Part shown: positions 51,180 to 61,900 of the stretch, in pieces
Position numbering within the stretch: the first letter of the stretch is position 1
Layout: every line of letters starts with the position of its first letter
Source of the DNA: Roseivivax jejudonensis
GTDB taxonomy: Bacteria; Pseudomonadota; Alphaproteobacteria; Rhodobacterales; Rhodobacteraceae
Assembly (NCBI RefSeq): GCF_900172265.1
Contig: NZ_FWFK01000001.1
Span: forward strand, 186,001 to 250,000
Direction of reading: 5' to 3'
Length of the DNA: 64,000 nucleotides
Notes under the pieces: generated by a model
Seen by the model: the letters and a program-made list of their open reading frames with translations, nothing else
What the model was told of the DNA's origin: nothing
The model's database searches: none
Made by a program: the position numbers and the translations under genes

Positions 51180-51613
51180 GAGCGGTCCTCCTCGGCCGAG
51201 CCGGTCTCTGCGAACGATCGTGCGACCCGGTCGCGGTCGACCAGCGCGTTCAATTCCTCGAGGCTGAGTTGGAGGAACTCGCGCGGGCGCACCGACCTGT
51301 CGTCGACGTAGAAGCCCTGCCGTCCCGGCCAGGGCTTGGCCAAGTGCAATTCGTCGAAGGGGATCTCGTGCTCGATCAGCCATTGAAGCATGCCCGGCGC
51401 CGCGGTCTTGCCGATCCTGCCGACGTTGCCGTCGTTGCTTCGCATGCCGCGCGCGGAGCTGAGAATGATGTGCCACCCCTCTGCATGAAGCGCCCTAAGT
51501 CGCGCGAGCATGCGCGGTTCGGGCACCATGTCGGCGTAGCTTTCATCCGGCCGCTTGATGGCGCACAGGGTCCCGTCGACATCGACCACGAGCGCTTTCT
51601 CGGTCTCAATCAT
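51176..51613 (-). CDS. HAD-family phosphatase of a capsule/glycan locus
   Basis: A 145-residue short HAD hydrolase with the nucleophile motif VVDVDGTLC, a threonine/serine motif IILSSARGMRSNDGN, Lys in AKPWPGRQGF and the acidic YVDDRS. Short HADs like this accompany nucleotidyltransferases in capsule loci and remove phosphate from a sugar. ATG 51613 is used; ATG 51625 is also in frame. It overlaps both neighbours, so it is translationally coupled. Confidence 0.85.
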   Translation of the reverse strand: MIETEKALVVDVDGTLCAIKRPDESYADMVPEPRMLARLRALHAEGWHIILSSARGMRSNDGNVGRIGKTAAPGMLQWLIEHEIPFDELHLAKPWPGRQGFYVDDRSVRPREFLQLSLEELNALVDRDRVARSFAETGSAEEDRS

Positions 51614-53075
51614 TCCCGCCCCCATCGAGTTCGGTCAGGATTTCCGCGGCGATCAGGCAAAAGGCGATGAGCTTTCGCTCGTGGTCCACGTGAAGCGGCA
51701 GCATCGACAGAAACAGCGAGGCTTCCACCGCGCGCATCTGCGCGACGTCCCAGCCCTCGTCCACGACCCGTTCGCGGAAGGCCGCCTGCATCCAGTCCGG
51801 CGCACCGCCCTGATGCGGTTGCAACGCGAGGCCCAGAGCGTCGTTGACCTCGATGGAAAACAGGCCGTTGTTGACGAAATCGTAGCCGCCGCAAATCGAA
51901 TGCGAGAACTTCGCCAAATCGTACAGCGGATGGAGGAGCGCATCCTCGCGGGTGACCGCCCCGCGCGGATCGATCAGGCGGAACAGGCTGATCCGGCTGT
52001 CGAAGAGCACGTTGGACAGACATGGATCCCCGTGACTGAACGCCAGATACGTCGCGCCATTGGCGTCGAGTGCGGCCTCGACAAGCGACGCGGCGCGGGC
52101 CTGCAAACCCGAAAGCCCGCCCGAGATGCTGGCGGCCTCGAGAAAGGCATCGACCCGGGCTCCGGCCGCACTCGCGCGGAATGCCTCCAGCCGGGTGTGC
52201 ATCTTGCCCACGATCTGGTCTTGCCCCACAGCGCGAACCCGGGCCCGGCCACGCGCCTCCCGAGCCCGCGCATTCAGGAACGCGAAGAAGTGATCCAGAA
52301 GTTGCTCGAACTGGGGTTCCGAGAAAGAGCCAAGCACGAATTGCAGTGCGGCGTCCGGGACGCGCAGATGCTCCATCTTGTAGGAGGCACGTCCACGGTC
52401 CTCGGAATAGCCGAATGTCGGCAAGAGGAACCGCTTCATCTCGGGAGGTGCGAGCTCGAAGAAGCCGTGTTCCGCCTGCATTTTTGCGATATCGGAAGAG
52501 CTCTTGACGAACACGCCCTCCTTCACCGCGAGGTGGTTGAAGGCCCGCGGCTCGGTGGCGCCAGAAAGAAACGCACGCAGCGCATCGGGCTGGCGAAGAT
52601 CTGCGCAGGGAAGTGGATCGGCCAGCATCTCGGCCTCGGCCTCCAGCTGCAACACGATCGACCGTCTCTCCCGCCCGGCTGATGCCGAGAGAAGCGTCAA
52701 CGCGGAAGGTCCCGTCAGGACCATTGGCGCGTCGTCCTCCATGACCGGGCTGAGCAGCATCGTTCCCAGGGCAAAGCGCATCTTGCGGATCACGAAGTCG
52801 ACCCTTTCGAGGTCGAATTGCCCGATAACCGTCGGCAGGCGCAGCCAAAGCCCATCGCCGCGCGCGCCCTCGATCCGGCGTTGAAGTTGCTCTTCCTCTT
52901 CGGCGGTGCGGATCACGATCACATCGTCGGCCCCGGCGCAGGCCGCGGCAAGCTCGTCCAGATACCTGCGGCGGCGACGCAGCAGGTCGCCGAAATGGAT
53001 GTCGCCGATCAACCGCTGAAGCTCGGTCGGCAGCGGCTCTCGGTCATCTATGATCGCGCACAGTCTCGGCTTCAT
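51606..53075 (-). CDS. Kinase-like (aminoglycoside/choline phosphotransferase-fold) protein
   Basis: A 489-residue protein. The C-terminal half has a phosphotransferase-like catalytic region, FSHGDPCLSNVLFD with HGD...N and then LIDPRG (DPRG in place of DFG-like), as in aminoglycoside and choline kinases. The N-terminal half (about 1-200), including an RRRRRYLDELAAACAGADDVIVI stretch, is not recognised. It probably phosphorylates a sugar or alcohol for the glycan pathway. The start ATG 53075 overlaps the upstream membrane protein stop. Confidence 0.8.
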   Translation of the reverse strand: MKPRLCAIIDDREPLPTELQRLIGDIHFGDLLRRRRRYLDELAAACAGADDVIVIRTAEEEEQLQRRIEGARGDGLWLRLPTVIGQFDLERVDFVIRKMRFALGTMLLSPVMEDDAPMVLTGPSALTLLSASAGRERRSIVLQLEAEAEMLADPLPCADLRQPDALRAFLSGATEPRAFNHLAVKEGVFVKSSSDIAKMQAEHGFFELAPPEMKRFLLPTFGYSEDRGRASYKMEHLRVPDAALQFVLGSFSEPQFEQLLDHFFAFLNARAREARGRARVRAVGQDQIVGKMHTRLEAFRASAAGARVDAFLEAASISGGLSGLQARAASLVEAALDANGATYLAFSHGDPCLSNVLFDSRISLFRLIDPRGAVTREDALLHPLYDLAKFSHSICGGYDFVNNGLFSIEVNDALGLALQPHQGGAPDWMQAAFRERVVDEGWDVAQMRAVEASLFLSMLPLHVDHERKLIAFCLIAAEILTELDGGGND

Positions 53076-53965
53076 GGGATCACGCGTAACTCCGCACGAC
53101 CGGCTGCGGGCACGCGGCGGGGCTCGTTTCGGCGGCGCTTCAGGTAGAGGAAGACCATCAACGGCCAGGGCAGCAGCAGTGCGATGGTGACCAGCGCCAA
53201 CGCGGGACCTGCAACCGGATCGACCCCCAGATCCCACCACGGTGCGACGAGACGGGCGCCAAGCAGTTCAAGCGCCTGACCGGCGACCGCATTGACCAGG
53301 ATGAGACAGACCAGAAACTCGCTCAGCCAGATCAGGAAGGACAGAAGACTGAGTTCGGGCGCGCGGCGCAGCGCAACATCGGACGCCCGCGCCACGATTA
53401 CGCGAAGCGCGTCGATCTGCTGCAGCAGGCTCAGCGTGCGACGGGAGTTGTGGTTGACCAGGATATACCGCTGCAACTCGGTCAGCAGCTTTGGGCCGAT
53501 CACCACAATCGTCAGCGGCAACGCCGCGATGAGCAGGGTCAGAAGCGTCAGGGTGGTCGGCGCGCCTCCCTGGCTCAGCAGAACGAGCAGGACCGGGACG
53601 AGAAACAGCGAGTCGTACATCCTGTCGATGAGAAGCGCGATCAGCGCATAGACGGCTGTTCCGCTCAGACGCCAGAGCTCGTACAGGCGGAAGAGCTCTC
53701 CGGTCTTGAACGGCAGGATCAGCGCCAGAGGCGCCGTCGCGAAATGCATGAGCGCCGCCGAACGCCCGGACAGGCCCAGAATGTCCGTTGCCAGCAGCAT
53801 GAGCCGGCAGGCGCGCAGGACGTGGCTCGCCAGGTAGATACCTCCGGCGACAAGCGCTCCGATCATCGTCAGATCACTCACGAGCGGCAACAGCAGGATG
53901 ACCGCGACGGCACTGAACGCGGCCGCAACCGCCGCGCCAAGCGTGTATGACGCGGCCCTCTTCAC
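53072..53965 (-). CDS. LPG-synthase-like (UPF0104) membrane protein
   Basis: A 297-residue membrane protein with about seven helices. The signatures PFKTGELFRLYELWRLSG and ALIALLIDRMYDSLFL fit the lysylphosphatidylglycerol-synthase transmembrane family, whose members act in lipid modification or lipid-linked sugar flipping. The start is GTG 53965, overlapping the GT2 stop as GTGA. Together with GtrA and GT2 it suggests a lipid-linked glycan assembly module. Confidence 0.82.
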   Translation of the reverse strand: MKRAASYTLGAAVAAAFSAVAVILLLPLVSDLTMIGALVAGGIYLASHVLRACRLMLLATDILGLSGRSAALMHFATAPLALILPFKTGELFRLYELWRLSGTAVYALIALLIDRMYDSLFLVPVLLVLLSQGGAPTTLTLLTLLIAALPLTIVVIGPKLLTELQRYILVNHNSRRTLSLLQQIDALRVIVARASDVALRRAPELSLLSFLIWLSEFLVCLILVNAVAGQALELLGARLVAPWWDLGVDPVAGPALALVTIALLLPWPLMVFLYLKRRRNEPRRVPAAGRAELRVIP

Positions 53966-54756
53966 GCGTCCCACCGCGCAATGCGGGTCGATGGATAGGC
54001 CGTCCGTGGCGTGTCCCGATGCTCTCCCGTCAGAAACGCGTGCTTGTTGGAGACCCGCCGCCACAGCAGGCCGAGGATCTGAAGCCCCATGCGGCCGAGC
54101 TTGGCGTTGGACACCTGGTCGTCCTCGCGCCAGGTGAGCGGGAAGAACTGTAGGGCATGGCCGCGCGCCGCTACGGCGAGGATCAGGTAGTAATTGAACG
54201 TCAGATCGTCGGCGAAGCGCAGGTGGAAGCCGTCCGAGAACGCCGACACGCGGAACACGTTCAGGCCCGAGCCCAGATCGTAGAGCCGCGTCCCGGATAC
54301 CGCCGAAAAAATCAGGTTGAAGGTTCGATTGGCCGCGGTTCGAAGCGTGGAGTATCCTTCGAGCGTCGAGCCGCGCATGAAGCGCGCGCCCATGAGGAAT
54401 TCGCTCCGTTCGTGCGCGCGGGCCTCCAGATGGGGGATCAAATCGCGAATGGAGCCTTGATCGTCGCCATGCAGGACCGCCAGATGCGTATAGCCATGCG
54501 CCGCGGCATACTCGATGGCCACCTTGTGCGACCCACCAAGCCCGTAATTGCCATCGTTTTGCAAGAGAACGCGCGAGGGGACATCGGCAGCCTCCAGTCC
54601 CGCTTTGGCGGCCGCGACCGTTCCGTCGGTCGAGCGATTGTCGATGCAGAGAATGCCGTCGACCCATGTGGCGATACCGGCATCGTTGAACTGCGCAAGA
54701 ACCCGTGGGATCTGTGCCGCGCAATCATACATCGGAATGAATACGAGAAGAGACAC
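53962..54756 (-). CDS. Family 2 glycosyltransferase (polyprenyl-phosphate sugar synthase-like)
   Basis: A 264-residue GT-A fold enzyme. It has VFIPMYDCAAQIPRVL, the nucleotide-binding DNRSTDGT, NYGLGGSHKVAIEYA, the metal-binding HGDDQGS and an acceptor-region DLGSGLNVFR. It resembles dolichol/polyprenyl-phosphate mannose or glucose synthases and should make a lipid-phosphate sugar. The start is GTG 54756, with AAGG about 9 nt upstream, 4 nt after the GtrA stop. It is coupled to the LPG-synthase-like gene by overlap. Confidence 0.9.
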   Translation of the reverse strand: MSLLVFIPMYDCAAQIPRVLAQFNDAGIATWVDGILCIDNRSTDGTVAAAKAGLEAADVPSRVLLQNDGNYGLGGSHKVAIEYAAAHGYTHLAVLHGDDQGSIRDLIPHLEARAHERSEFLMGARFMRGSTLEGYSTLRTAANRTFNLIFSAVSGTRLYDLGSGLNVFRVSAFSDGFHLRFADDLTFNYYLILAVAARGHALQFFPLTWREDDQVSNAKLGRMGLQILGLLWRRVSNKHAFLTGEHRDTPRTAYPSTRIARWDA

Positions 54757-54760
54757 GCGT

Positions 54761-55210
54761 TTAACCTTGGCCCGTCGAAATGGACAGACCCGAGCTGAGG
54801 CGTCGCGTCAACCATCGCATGAAAAGGAAGTTGGCCAAAAGTGTTATCGGCGTGACAAGCGCTTTTGCCGCGCCGGAGGCCAAAGCCAGCGGGTCGGCTG
54901 CTTGAACCGGCAAGGCTGCGGCCATGGGTAGAAGAGCATGCGATAGCCACGCAACGAGCGCCGAGGCGATAAAGATCGCAACAGCCTGCCAGATCAGATA
55001 CGCGGGGAACCCACGCGCCCCCAGCGCACCTTCGACCGAGAAAATCCTATTGAGCGAAACGACATAGACGAAGCTCACTGCCACCGCTGCACCGATCATG
55101 CTGCTCCAGAACGGCGAGGCGCCCAATTGCACCAGCCCCATGGTCAGCCCAACATCCAACAGCCAGCCACACCCGGATACGATGGCAAATACGAGAAAGT
55201 TGGAGTGCAT
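54761..55210 (-). CDS. GtrA-family membrane protein
   Basis: A 149-residue protein with four helices (about 5-25, 36-58, 70-93 and 112-133) and the GtrA-like pattern FAIVSGCGWLLDVGLTMGLV and LNRIFSVEG. GtrA proteins are thought to flip polyprenyl-phosphate sugars made by a partner GT2, which is the next gene. First gene of the minus-strand glycan operon that runs to 50421. Confidence 0.9.
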   Translation of the reverse strand: MHSNFLVFAIVSGCGWLLDVGLTMGLVQLGASPFWSSMIGAAVAVSFVYVVSLNRIFSVEGALGARGFPAYLIWQAVAIFIASALVAWLSHALLPMAAALPVQAADPLALASGAAKALVTPITLLANFLFMRWLTRRLSSGLSISTGQG

Positions 55211-55947
55211 GAGCCTGCTTTGCGGTTTCGCCCTTGGAAAACGGACCGGCCTTAGGCCAGCCCATACCGAGCACGCTAACGCGAGATAAGCGCCGCGTGA
55301 ATTGCGGAAGCTCAGAGTTCGTCACTCAAATTACGCAACGTAAGCATTGGGAGGCTTAAACTGCTAGCGGTCTTGCGACGCTCCTTATTGCCCAGTTAAC
55401 GCCTTCGGAAGCGGAAAGGCTGAAGAATTTCGCGAAGTTGGGCCAGCAGCGCAGAGGATTTCGATCAGGCGATATCGACGACCCTGATTGTTTTTACAAT
55501 ACATCCGAACAGTGGCCGCCCGCAACGGATGCGGAAAATTGAAATTGTCGGGTGATCAGCGCAGATCTTGTTTTGGTATATCTGGCGCGGCGCTGGATGC
55601 TCGCGAACGAATATCACCGCCGCAGAACACGCCGTCCGCGCCATGACGGACAACAAGGCCAGCCCGCAGCGATCTCAGCAGCATGTCGTTGGGCGGACCG
55701 GACAATCGGAAACGGCTGTGGGACCAACGCCGTCTCTGCTGCCGTCAATCGTGGTTCCGCCATGGGCCGCGCCCGCAAACCCACAACATTCCGAAGTTGG
55801 CACGAGACGGCGTTGGTCCCGCTCGTCCTGTCCTCGTGACCCCCGATCACCGCAACTGCGGACCATCGCCCAACGCGAAACCGAACACTGCGGGACGGAG
55901 CCATCGCGGGAGTGGCGGCGTTGTTCCCGAGCAAAAAGGCTTCTGCG
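55211..55947. other. 737-nt gap, no gene seen; nested inverted repeats
   Basis: No supported gene. It should contain promoters for the GtrA operon (minus) and the antiporter (plus). TTACG-CAA-CGTAA lies at 55331-55343. A 17-bp perfect inverted repeat (55720-55736 with 55804-55820) and an outer 9-bp pair (55687-55695 with 55867-55875) suggest a remnant of a mobile or repeat element; see the separate entry. Confidence 0.45.
55687..55875. repeat. Nested inverted repeat of unknown origin
   Basis: GGGACCAACGCCGTCTC (55720-55736) is the exact reverse complement of 55804-55820, with a 67-nt spacer. Outside it CGTTGGGCG (55687-55695) is matched by CGCCCAACG (55867-55875). The spacer has no clear gene. 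It could be a small non-autonomous element or a decayed insertion, or a large cruciform-forming site. Confidence 0.5.
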
Positions 55948-57189
55948 ATGGATGATCCGCGTTTCGGCTTCGAAGTCTACCACCTCCTGTTGGCTGCACT
56001 GGGCGCGAGCCTCCTGGTGTCATTCTGGCTGACTCACCTCGTCTCAAGCCGACCACCAGCGTCGAGCGCGCTGCTCATCGCCTGCGGTTTCGCAACGTCC
56101 CTCGTGTTTCCGGGCATGTTCGGCGCAATCGACCCGCTTCAGTCCCCGGAGCTCTGGGAGACCTCTGCCGAGATCGTCGTCATCGTCGTACTCTTCGCCA
56201 CCGGACTGCGCATCGACGATCTCGGCCACAAGCGTCTCTGGCGCCCGACGATCCGGCTCCTGGCCGTAACGATGCCGCTGTCGGTCGCGGCTGTCGCGGT
56301 ATTGGGCTGGGGGCTTGCGGGCATGACGGTCGGTGGCGCGATCCTCTTGGGGGCCGTGCTCGCCCCGACCGACCCGGTCCTCGCGGGCGACCTGCAGATC
56401 GGTCCGCCCCTCGGCGGGCGCGAACATCCGGTCCGCTTCGCGCTGACGACCGAGGCCGGTCTGAACGACGGCCTCGCCTTTCCGTTCGTCTACCTCGCGC
56501 TCCACATCGCCGCCGTCGGTGTGGCCCCGTCCGTCTGGCTGACCGAGTGGCTCGTTTGGGACGTGCTCTACCGGATCGCGGCCGGGGCGCTTCTCGGGGC
56601 CGCGATCGGCTGGATTCTCGGGCGCGTCCTTTTTCGACTGCCCGGTCGCAGCACGCTTGCCGAATCAGGGCCCGGCGTCCTCGCGCTCGCCGGTGTGTTC
56701 CTGACATACGGCCTGGTCGAACTGGCAGAGGGCTACGGCTTCATCGCAGCGTTTGTCGCCGGCCTCGTCTGCCGCAGGGCCGAGCATTCGCACGCGTTCC
56801 ACCAGCGGCTGCATGCCTTCACCGTTTCGATCGAACATGCCGTATCGGCGATCCTCCTGGTGTTTCTCGGCGGCGTCATGCCGTCGCTTCTGTCCTATCT
56901 GGACTGGTCTCATGCGGTCATCGCATCCGCGCTCCTGCTGGTGATCAGGCCGCTGACCGGCTGGCTCGGCCTGATCGGGACCGATTTCACGAGACGGGGC
57001 CGACTGGTGATCTCCTCGTTCGGGGTGCGAGGCATCGGCTCGCTCTACTATCTCGGATACGCCTCGACTCATGTCGAGTTCGTCGACGAGGGGTCGCTTT
57101 GGGCGCTGGTGGCCTTCACCATCTTCGCTTCGACAGTGGTCCACGGATTGACCGCGAACCGTATGATCGAAGGTCTCGACCGACAGTGA
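55948..57189 (+). CDS. CPA1-family Na+/H+ antiporter (NhaP type)
   Basis: A 413-residue membrane protein with about 12-13 helices. The signature APTDPVLAGDLQ carries the ion-binding Asp region, and TTEAGLNDGLAFPFV matches the NhaP-type ND motif. It should exchange Na+ or K+ for protons and help pH/salt balance. The start ATG 55948 has AAAGG upstream; an earlier ATG (55912) would add an unlikely leader. Apparently monocistronic. Confidence 0.92.
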   Translation: MDDPRFGFEVYHLLLAALGASLLVSFWLTHLVSSRPPASSALLIACGFATSLVFPGMFGAIDPLQSPELWETSAEIVVIVVLFATGLRIDDLGHKRLWRPTIRLLAVTMPLSVAAVAVLGWGLAGMTVGGAILLGAVLAPTDPVLAGDLQIGPPLGGREHPVRFALTTEAGLNDGLAFPFVYLALHIAAVGVAPSVWLTEWLVWDVLYRIAAGALLGAAIGWILGRVLFRLPGRSTLAESGPGVLALAGVFLTYGLVELAEGYGFIAAFVAGLVCRRAEHSHAFHQRLHAFTVSIEHAVSAILLVFLGGVMPSLLSYLDWSHAVIASALLLVIRPLTGWLGLIGTDFTRRGRLVISSFGVRGIGSLYYLGYASTHVEFVDEGSLWALVAFTIFASTVVHGLTANRMIEGLDRQ

Positions 57190-57388
57190 GACACCGACCT
57201 GGTCGAAGGGCCGGCCTGCGTCCCGCGTTGACACGGGATCGATTAAAAAAAATCTCTTCGTATCAAGAGCCTCGCGCTTGGACGCTCGACGGCCGGGAAC
57301 CCGTCGAACCGGCCGCGGGCTATCCGGTGAGGGGCCGCGATCGGTTCAGTCGAACGAGCGCTGCACGGATGTCGGGCCGGCGACCGGC

Positions 57389-58318
57389 TCAGGAACGAGG
57401 ATGGCCCATTTCGTTGCAGGACCTTTTGGCGGGCCAGACTTCCAGCACGCCGGCGCACAGCACGAGCGCGCCGCCCACGAGTTCCCGCGGGGCCAGATGC
57501 TCACCGGCCAGGACGGCCGCCGACGCCGCACCGACGATCACCTCGGTCATCAGAAGAATGCCCACCCGCGCAGGTTCCAGTCGGACCGTCGCCCACATCA
57601 GGGCAGCGGTCGAGAGCACCCACCAAAGGCCGCCAGTCGCCAGAGCCAGAGCGGCAGGCTCAAGAAAACCTCCGACATCCGGACCGGCCGGCCATGCGCC
57701 CAGCCACGGCGCCACGACGAGCGCCGTCACCGTTGCGCCGAGCGCGAAGACGAACGCGGCCGCGACGGGCTCGACCCGCGATTTGACGCGCATCCCGGTG
57801 GTGGCGATGGACCAGAGGCCGCCGGCAAGCAGCGCCATCCACTCCCCGGTCCCTTGCGGCACCGGCAGACCGCCATCGCTGCTGAGCATGACGTAGAGTC
57901 CCGCCAAGCCAAGAAAGATCGCGACTACGCGCAAAAGCGGCGTGTGCCACCCCATGACGTACCGTGCGAACAGGCTGCTCCAGACCGGCGTGAGGAAATA
58001 GAGCAGGATGATGATCGCGACGTGCCCGTATACGAAGCCGATGGAATACAGCGCGAAGGCGGCGCCGCCCAAGGCGATCGACAGAAGTCCGATCCGGTTC
58101 GATGCAAGGAGATGGCGCCGTCGCAACACCGCAGCCGGACACAGAAGAAGCACTGCGGCCGACGTGATGGCGAGCGTTCCCCAAGCACCATCGAGGCCCG
58201 CATCGCGAAGCGACCGGATCGGCAGCCAATAGAGACCCCACAGCACGCCAGTGACAATGACAATCGCGGTGGCGAGGCTCGTGGTCTGTTGCTGGTTCAT
58301 GAGGATCGCATACGTCAT
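57389..58318 (-). CDS. EamA/DMT-family permease
   Basis: A 309-residue membrane protein with about ten helices in two repeats, each with an EamA-like pattern (GVLWGLYWLPIRSLRDAGLDG and TGGLWWVLSTAALMWATVRLEP). DMT permeases export or import metabolites; no substrate can be named. ATG 58318 is listed, but its GGAGG is very close; ATG 58300 is the alternative. It converges on the antiporter gene. Confidence 0.87.
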   Translation of the reverse strand: MTYAILMNQQQTTSLATAIVIVTGVLWGLYWLPIRSLRDAGLDGAWGTLAITSAAVLLLCPAAVLRRRHLLASNRIGLLSIALGGAAFALYSIGFVYGHVAIIILLYFLTPVWSSLFARYVMGWHTPLLRVVAIFLGLAGLYVMLSSDGGLPVPQGTGEWMALLAGGLWSIATTGMRVKSRVEPVAAAFVFALGATVTALVVAPWLGAWPAGPDVGGFLEPAALALATGGLWWVLSTAALMWATVRLEPARVGILLMTEVIVGAASAAVLAGEHLAPRELVGGALVLCAGVLEVWPAKRSCNEMGHPRS

Positions 58319-58967
58319 GCCTCCGGGGAGTCAAAGCCGCCTCGGCCGCCGCTCGAAGCCGTGCGCAAGCGGCATGCGCGCGCCTCGCCAACAGAGGACC
58401 GATCTGGTGGCCGGTCACGTCTCGAGATGCTGCGACACGGGTGGATGAGCGCGTCACGCAAGATACGCCCGACAGGCGCAGCCATTCGAATGACAAATAC
58501 TCGATGATTACGCCAATATTCTGACATCTTTCATTGGAGCCTAGGCCGAACGACCATCCTGCCCGGAATCCAAGTATCAATCAGAACTCAGCCGAGAATG
58601 GATGCCAATAGCCTTGGCGACTCCCGCGCGGAGCGGCGCCGTTATCCGGGTCCAGATGAAATGGCCAGAACGCAAGAGGCGAGCTGACTTAACGTAATGA
58701 ACCCGTGAGCGTTGTCACGCCGACGGGCCGAGCAGGTTTGAGCGTCAGCCTGCCGGAAACCAGATAGGATCGAATTTTCGCGCCTTTTCATTGCCTTCTG
58801 ACAGGCGAAACCTTCAACTTGGACTCACCATAAGGTCACGCACGGTCGGGTATCGGGCCGTGCAATTCCGGGGAAGCTTTGCGCCGCACAGCACCCGGCG
58901 TCGAAATCCGACGCCGGAACCCGGGAATATTGACCGCTAATGGCTATTTTCTTGAGGGAGGCATCGA
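58319..58967. promoter_or_regulatory. 649-nt leader/promoter region of the RTX protease
   Basis: No gene supported. Two hairpins lie close to the protease start: GCACGG/CCGTGC (58840-58863, 12-nt loop) and a perfect 9-bp stem CCGGCGTCG/CGACGCCGG with a 5-nt loop (58895-58917, 50 nt before the ATG). They may control translation of the long message. Much of the left part is AT-richer than the neighbouring genes. Confidence 0.45.
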
Positions 58968-61900
58968 ATGCCAGAAACAAATCAGACCGGCACCGAATGG
59001 TGGATCAACGATCAGACGCCGGACAATCCTTATGGCAAAAGCGAGGATTACGACGCCTTTCTCGATTATCTCGGCGCTCTGCCCCGCAGCCTGACGCCCG
59101 AGATCGCGTCCGAGCCGCTGAAAATCAACGTCTCCGACCTCAACGATCATCCGGGCTACAAGGATGCCGCCATCGGCGCTCTCGAGATGTGGTCGTCGGT
59201 CACGCCGCTCGAGTTCGAGATCGTCGATGACGAACCGTTCGACCCCGAAACCCAGTGGATGGAGGTCGTCAGTCCCGAACTTGGCGAGCCGAGCGACGGA
59301 AGCGCCTTTTCGGCCAACCGCTACGTGAGCATCGGCCAGCGGTTCCACGATACCGAGCCGAACCTCACCGACATCGGCGGGTATGTCTACGACAGCTTCG
59401 TACACGAGTTCGGCCACGAGTTCGGGCTGAACCACCCGGGTCTTTACAATTACAGCGGCCCCGGCGGCGTTCAGATCAACTATCTCAACAACGCGACCTG
59501 GACCTACGATCGCCAGCAATACAGCGTCATGTCCTACTTCGACGGCATCGATGTCGGGGAAGATTCGCGCTGGTCCGCGGTCACCCCGCTCATGGCCGAC
59601 GTCGATGCGGTGATCCGCCGCTTCTTCTCGAGCGTGGACGAGGACGGCAACCGGACGTTCGAGACGATCGACCTCATGACCGGCGACAACGTCTACGGCT
59701 TCGGCAGCACGGAGTATGGCTACGAGCTCGAGTCGTCCGGCATGAAGAAGGATATCGGCTTCGTCATTCACGATACCGGCGGGGACGACACGATCGACTT
59801 CTCCGGCTCGACCGACGCCACGATCCTCGACCTGCGCGCCGGCAATTTCTCGAGCGTCAACGGCCACAGCAACAACGTGTCGATCTTCGACGGGTACAAC
59901 GAGGACCAGGCAGAGTACTACATCGAGACCGGCATCGGCAGCGATCACGACGACATCCTCATCGGCAACGACGGCGACAACGTGCTCGACGGGCGCGGCG
60001 GCGCCGACAGCATGGCCGGCAATGACGGCGACGACACCTACTTTGTCGACAGCGCCGACGACGTGGTCCGCGAAGAGGCCGACGGCGGCACCGACACCGT
60101 CATCGTGTTGAACGAGGATCTCGACCTCGGAGAGATCGAGAACGTGGAGAACATCGTCTATACTGGCGCGACCGCTCCGGAAGAGGACGGCGGGTCCACG
60201 CCCACCGGGGAGGACAGCGGCCCAGCCGTCGCGGCCTCCGAGATCGTCTTCGGCGACGAGACCAGCGAAACGATCGACGGCGGCGCGGACGGCCAGCGCA
60301 TCTTCGGGCTCGGCGGCGACGACTACATCGTCGGGGGCCGCGACACGTTCGAAAGCCGCGACATCAACAACACGATCGCGGTCGAGGACCTCGAGGATCA
60401 GACCCCGAGCGACGACGCCGCCGATGCGCTCTATGGCGGTGCCGGCAACGACACCATCGACGGCGGCGCCGGCGGCGATCTTCTCGATGGCGGCAGCGGT
60501 GACGACGTGCTGCGCGGTCAGGACGGCGAGGACACGTTCTACGGCGGCGCCGGCAGCGACACAGTCGACTACAGCCGGGAAAGCCCGTTCCAGCTGCTGG
60601 TGAACCTCGAGACCAACACCGCTTCGGGCGGCACGGGATCCGGTGACCAGTTCTACTCGATCGAGAACCTGATCGGTTCTGACGACCGGATCGACAGGTT
60701 CATCGGCACAGAGGCCGACAATCACTTCGTCGGCCGCGGTGGCGGCGACGTGTTCAACGGCCGCGAGGGCGACGACACGCTCGATGGCGGGCGCGACGGC
60801 GACCTTCTCTACGGTGAGGGGGGCGACGACTACATCGTCGGCGGTGCCGGGCAGGATTACCTCAACGGTGGCGCCGGGACCGACACGATCGATTACTCGG
60901 GCAGCGACGAGGGCGTAACCGTGGACCTCGCCGGGGGCACGGCCCGGGGCGGCGATGCCGACGGCCCGGTCCAGATCGTCGGACGCGGTACCACGATCCG
61001 CCACGACATCATCGAGAATGTCGAGAACGTCGATGGCTCGTATTATGGCGACCACCTGATCGGGACCGACGGCGAGAACGTCCTGTCGGGCGCACAGGGC
61101 GACGACACGCTGACCGGCAGTCTCGGCGCCGACACGCTCGACGGCGGCACCGGCCGCGACACCGCGGACTATTCGACGAGCGAAACCGGGGTGAACATCA
61201 ACCTGCAGTCCGGCAATACCGAGGGCGACACCTACGCGTCGATCGAAAACCTCTCGGGCTCGGGCATGGATGACCGGATCCGGGGTGACCGGGGCGAAAA
61301 CGTGCTGACCGGCCAGGGCGGCGACGACGTTCTGCGCGGCGCGGCCGGGGACGACACGCTGCTCGGGGACTTCGCCTACGACGACGAGTCGATCCCGCGT
61401 CCGGGCCTGGGCAGCGGCTACGCGAGCCTCGGGGCGGATGCCGACAACAACACGCTCGAAACCGCGTTCGATATCTCGGACAATTTCTCGCTGGAGGAGG
61501 ATCCGGACATCTTCGACTCGACAGAGGTTCTGCACACGACCGTTGAGTCGACGGGCAACGGCCAAGGCGACTACTACCGGATCGACCTCGCGGCTGGCAC
61601 GGTCATCACGCTCGACATCGACGGCATCGCCGATCCGAGCGTGCATGACAGCTGGATCCGGCTGCTTGACGAGAACGGCGAAATCGTCGCGCAGAACGAC
61701 GATGCCGGCGGCGATCCCGGGTCGACCTCGAACCGCGACTCGAGCCTGGTCTACAGCGTCGAGGAAACCGGCACCTACTACATCCTCGAGGGCCAGTGGT
61801 CCCCGGAGACGGGCGACTTCGATCCGTCGGTGCCCGAGGGCTCGACCTACGAGCTCAACGTGTCGGTAGAGTTCCCGCCGGAGCCGATCGAGCCGGGCAC

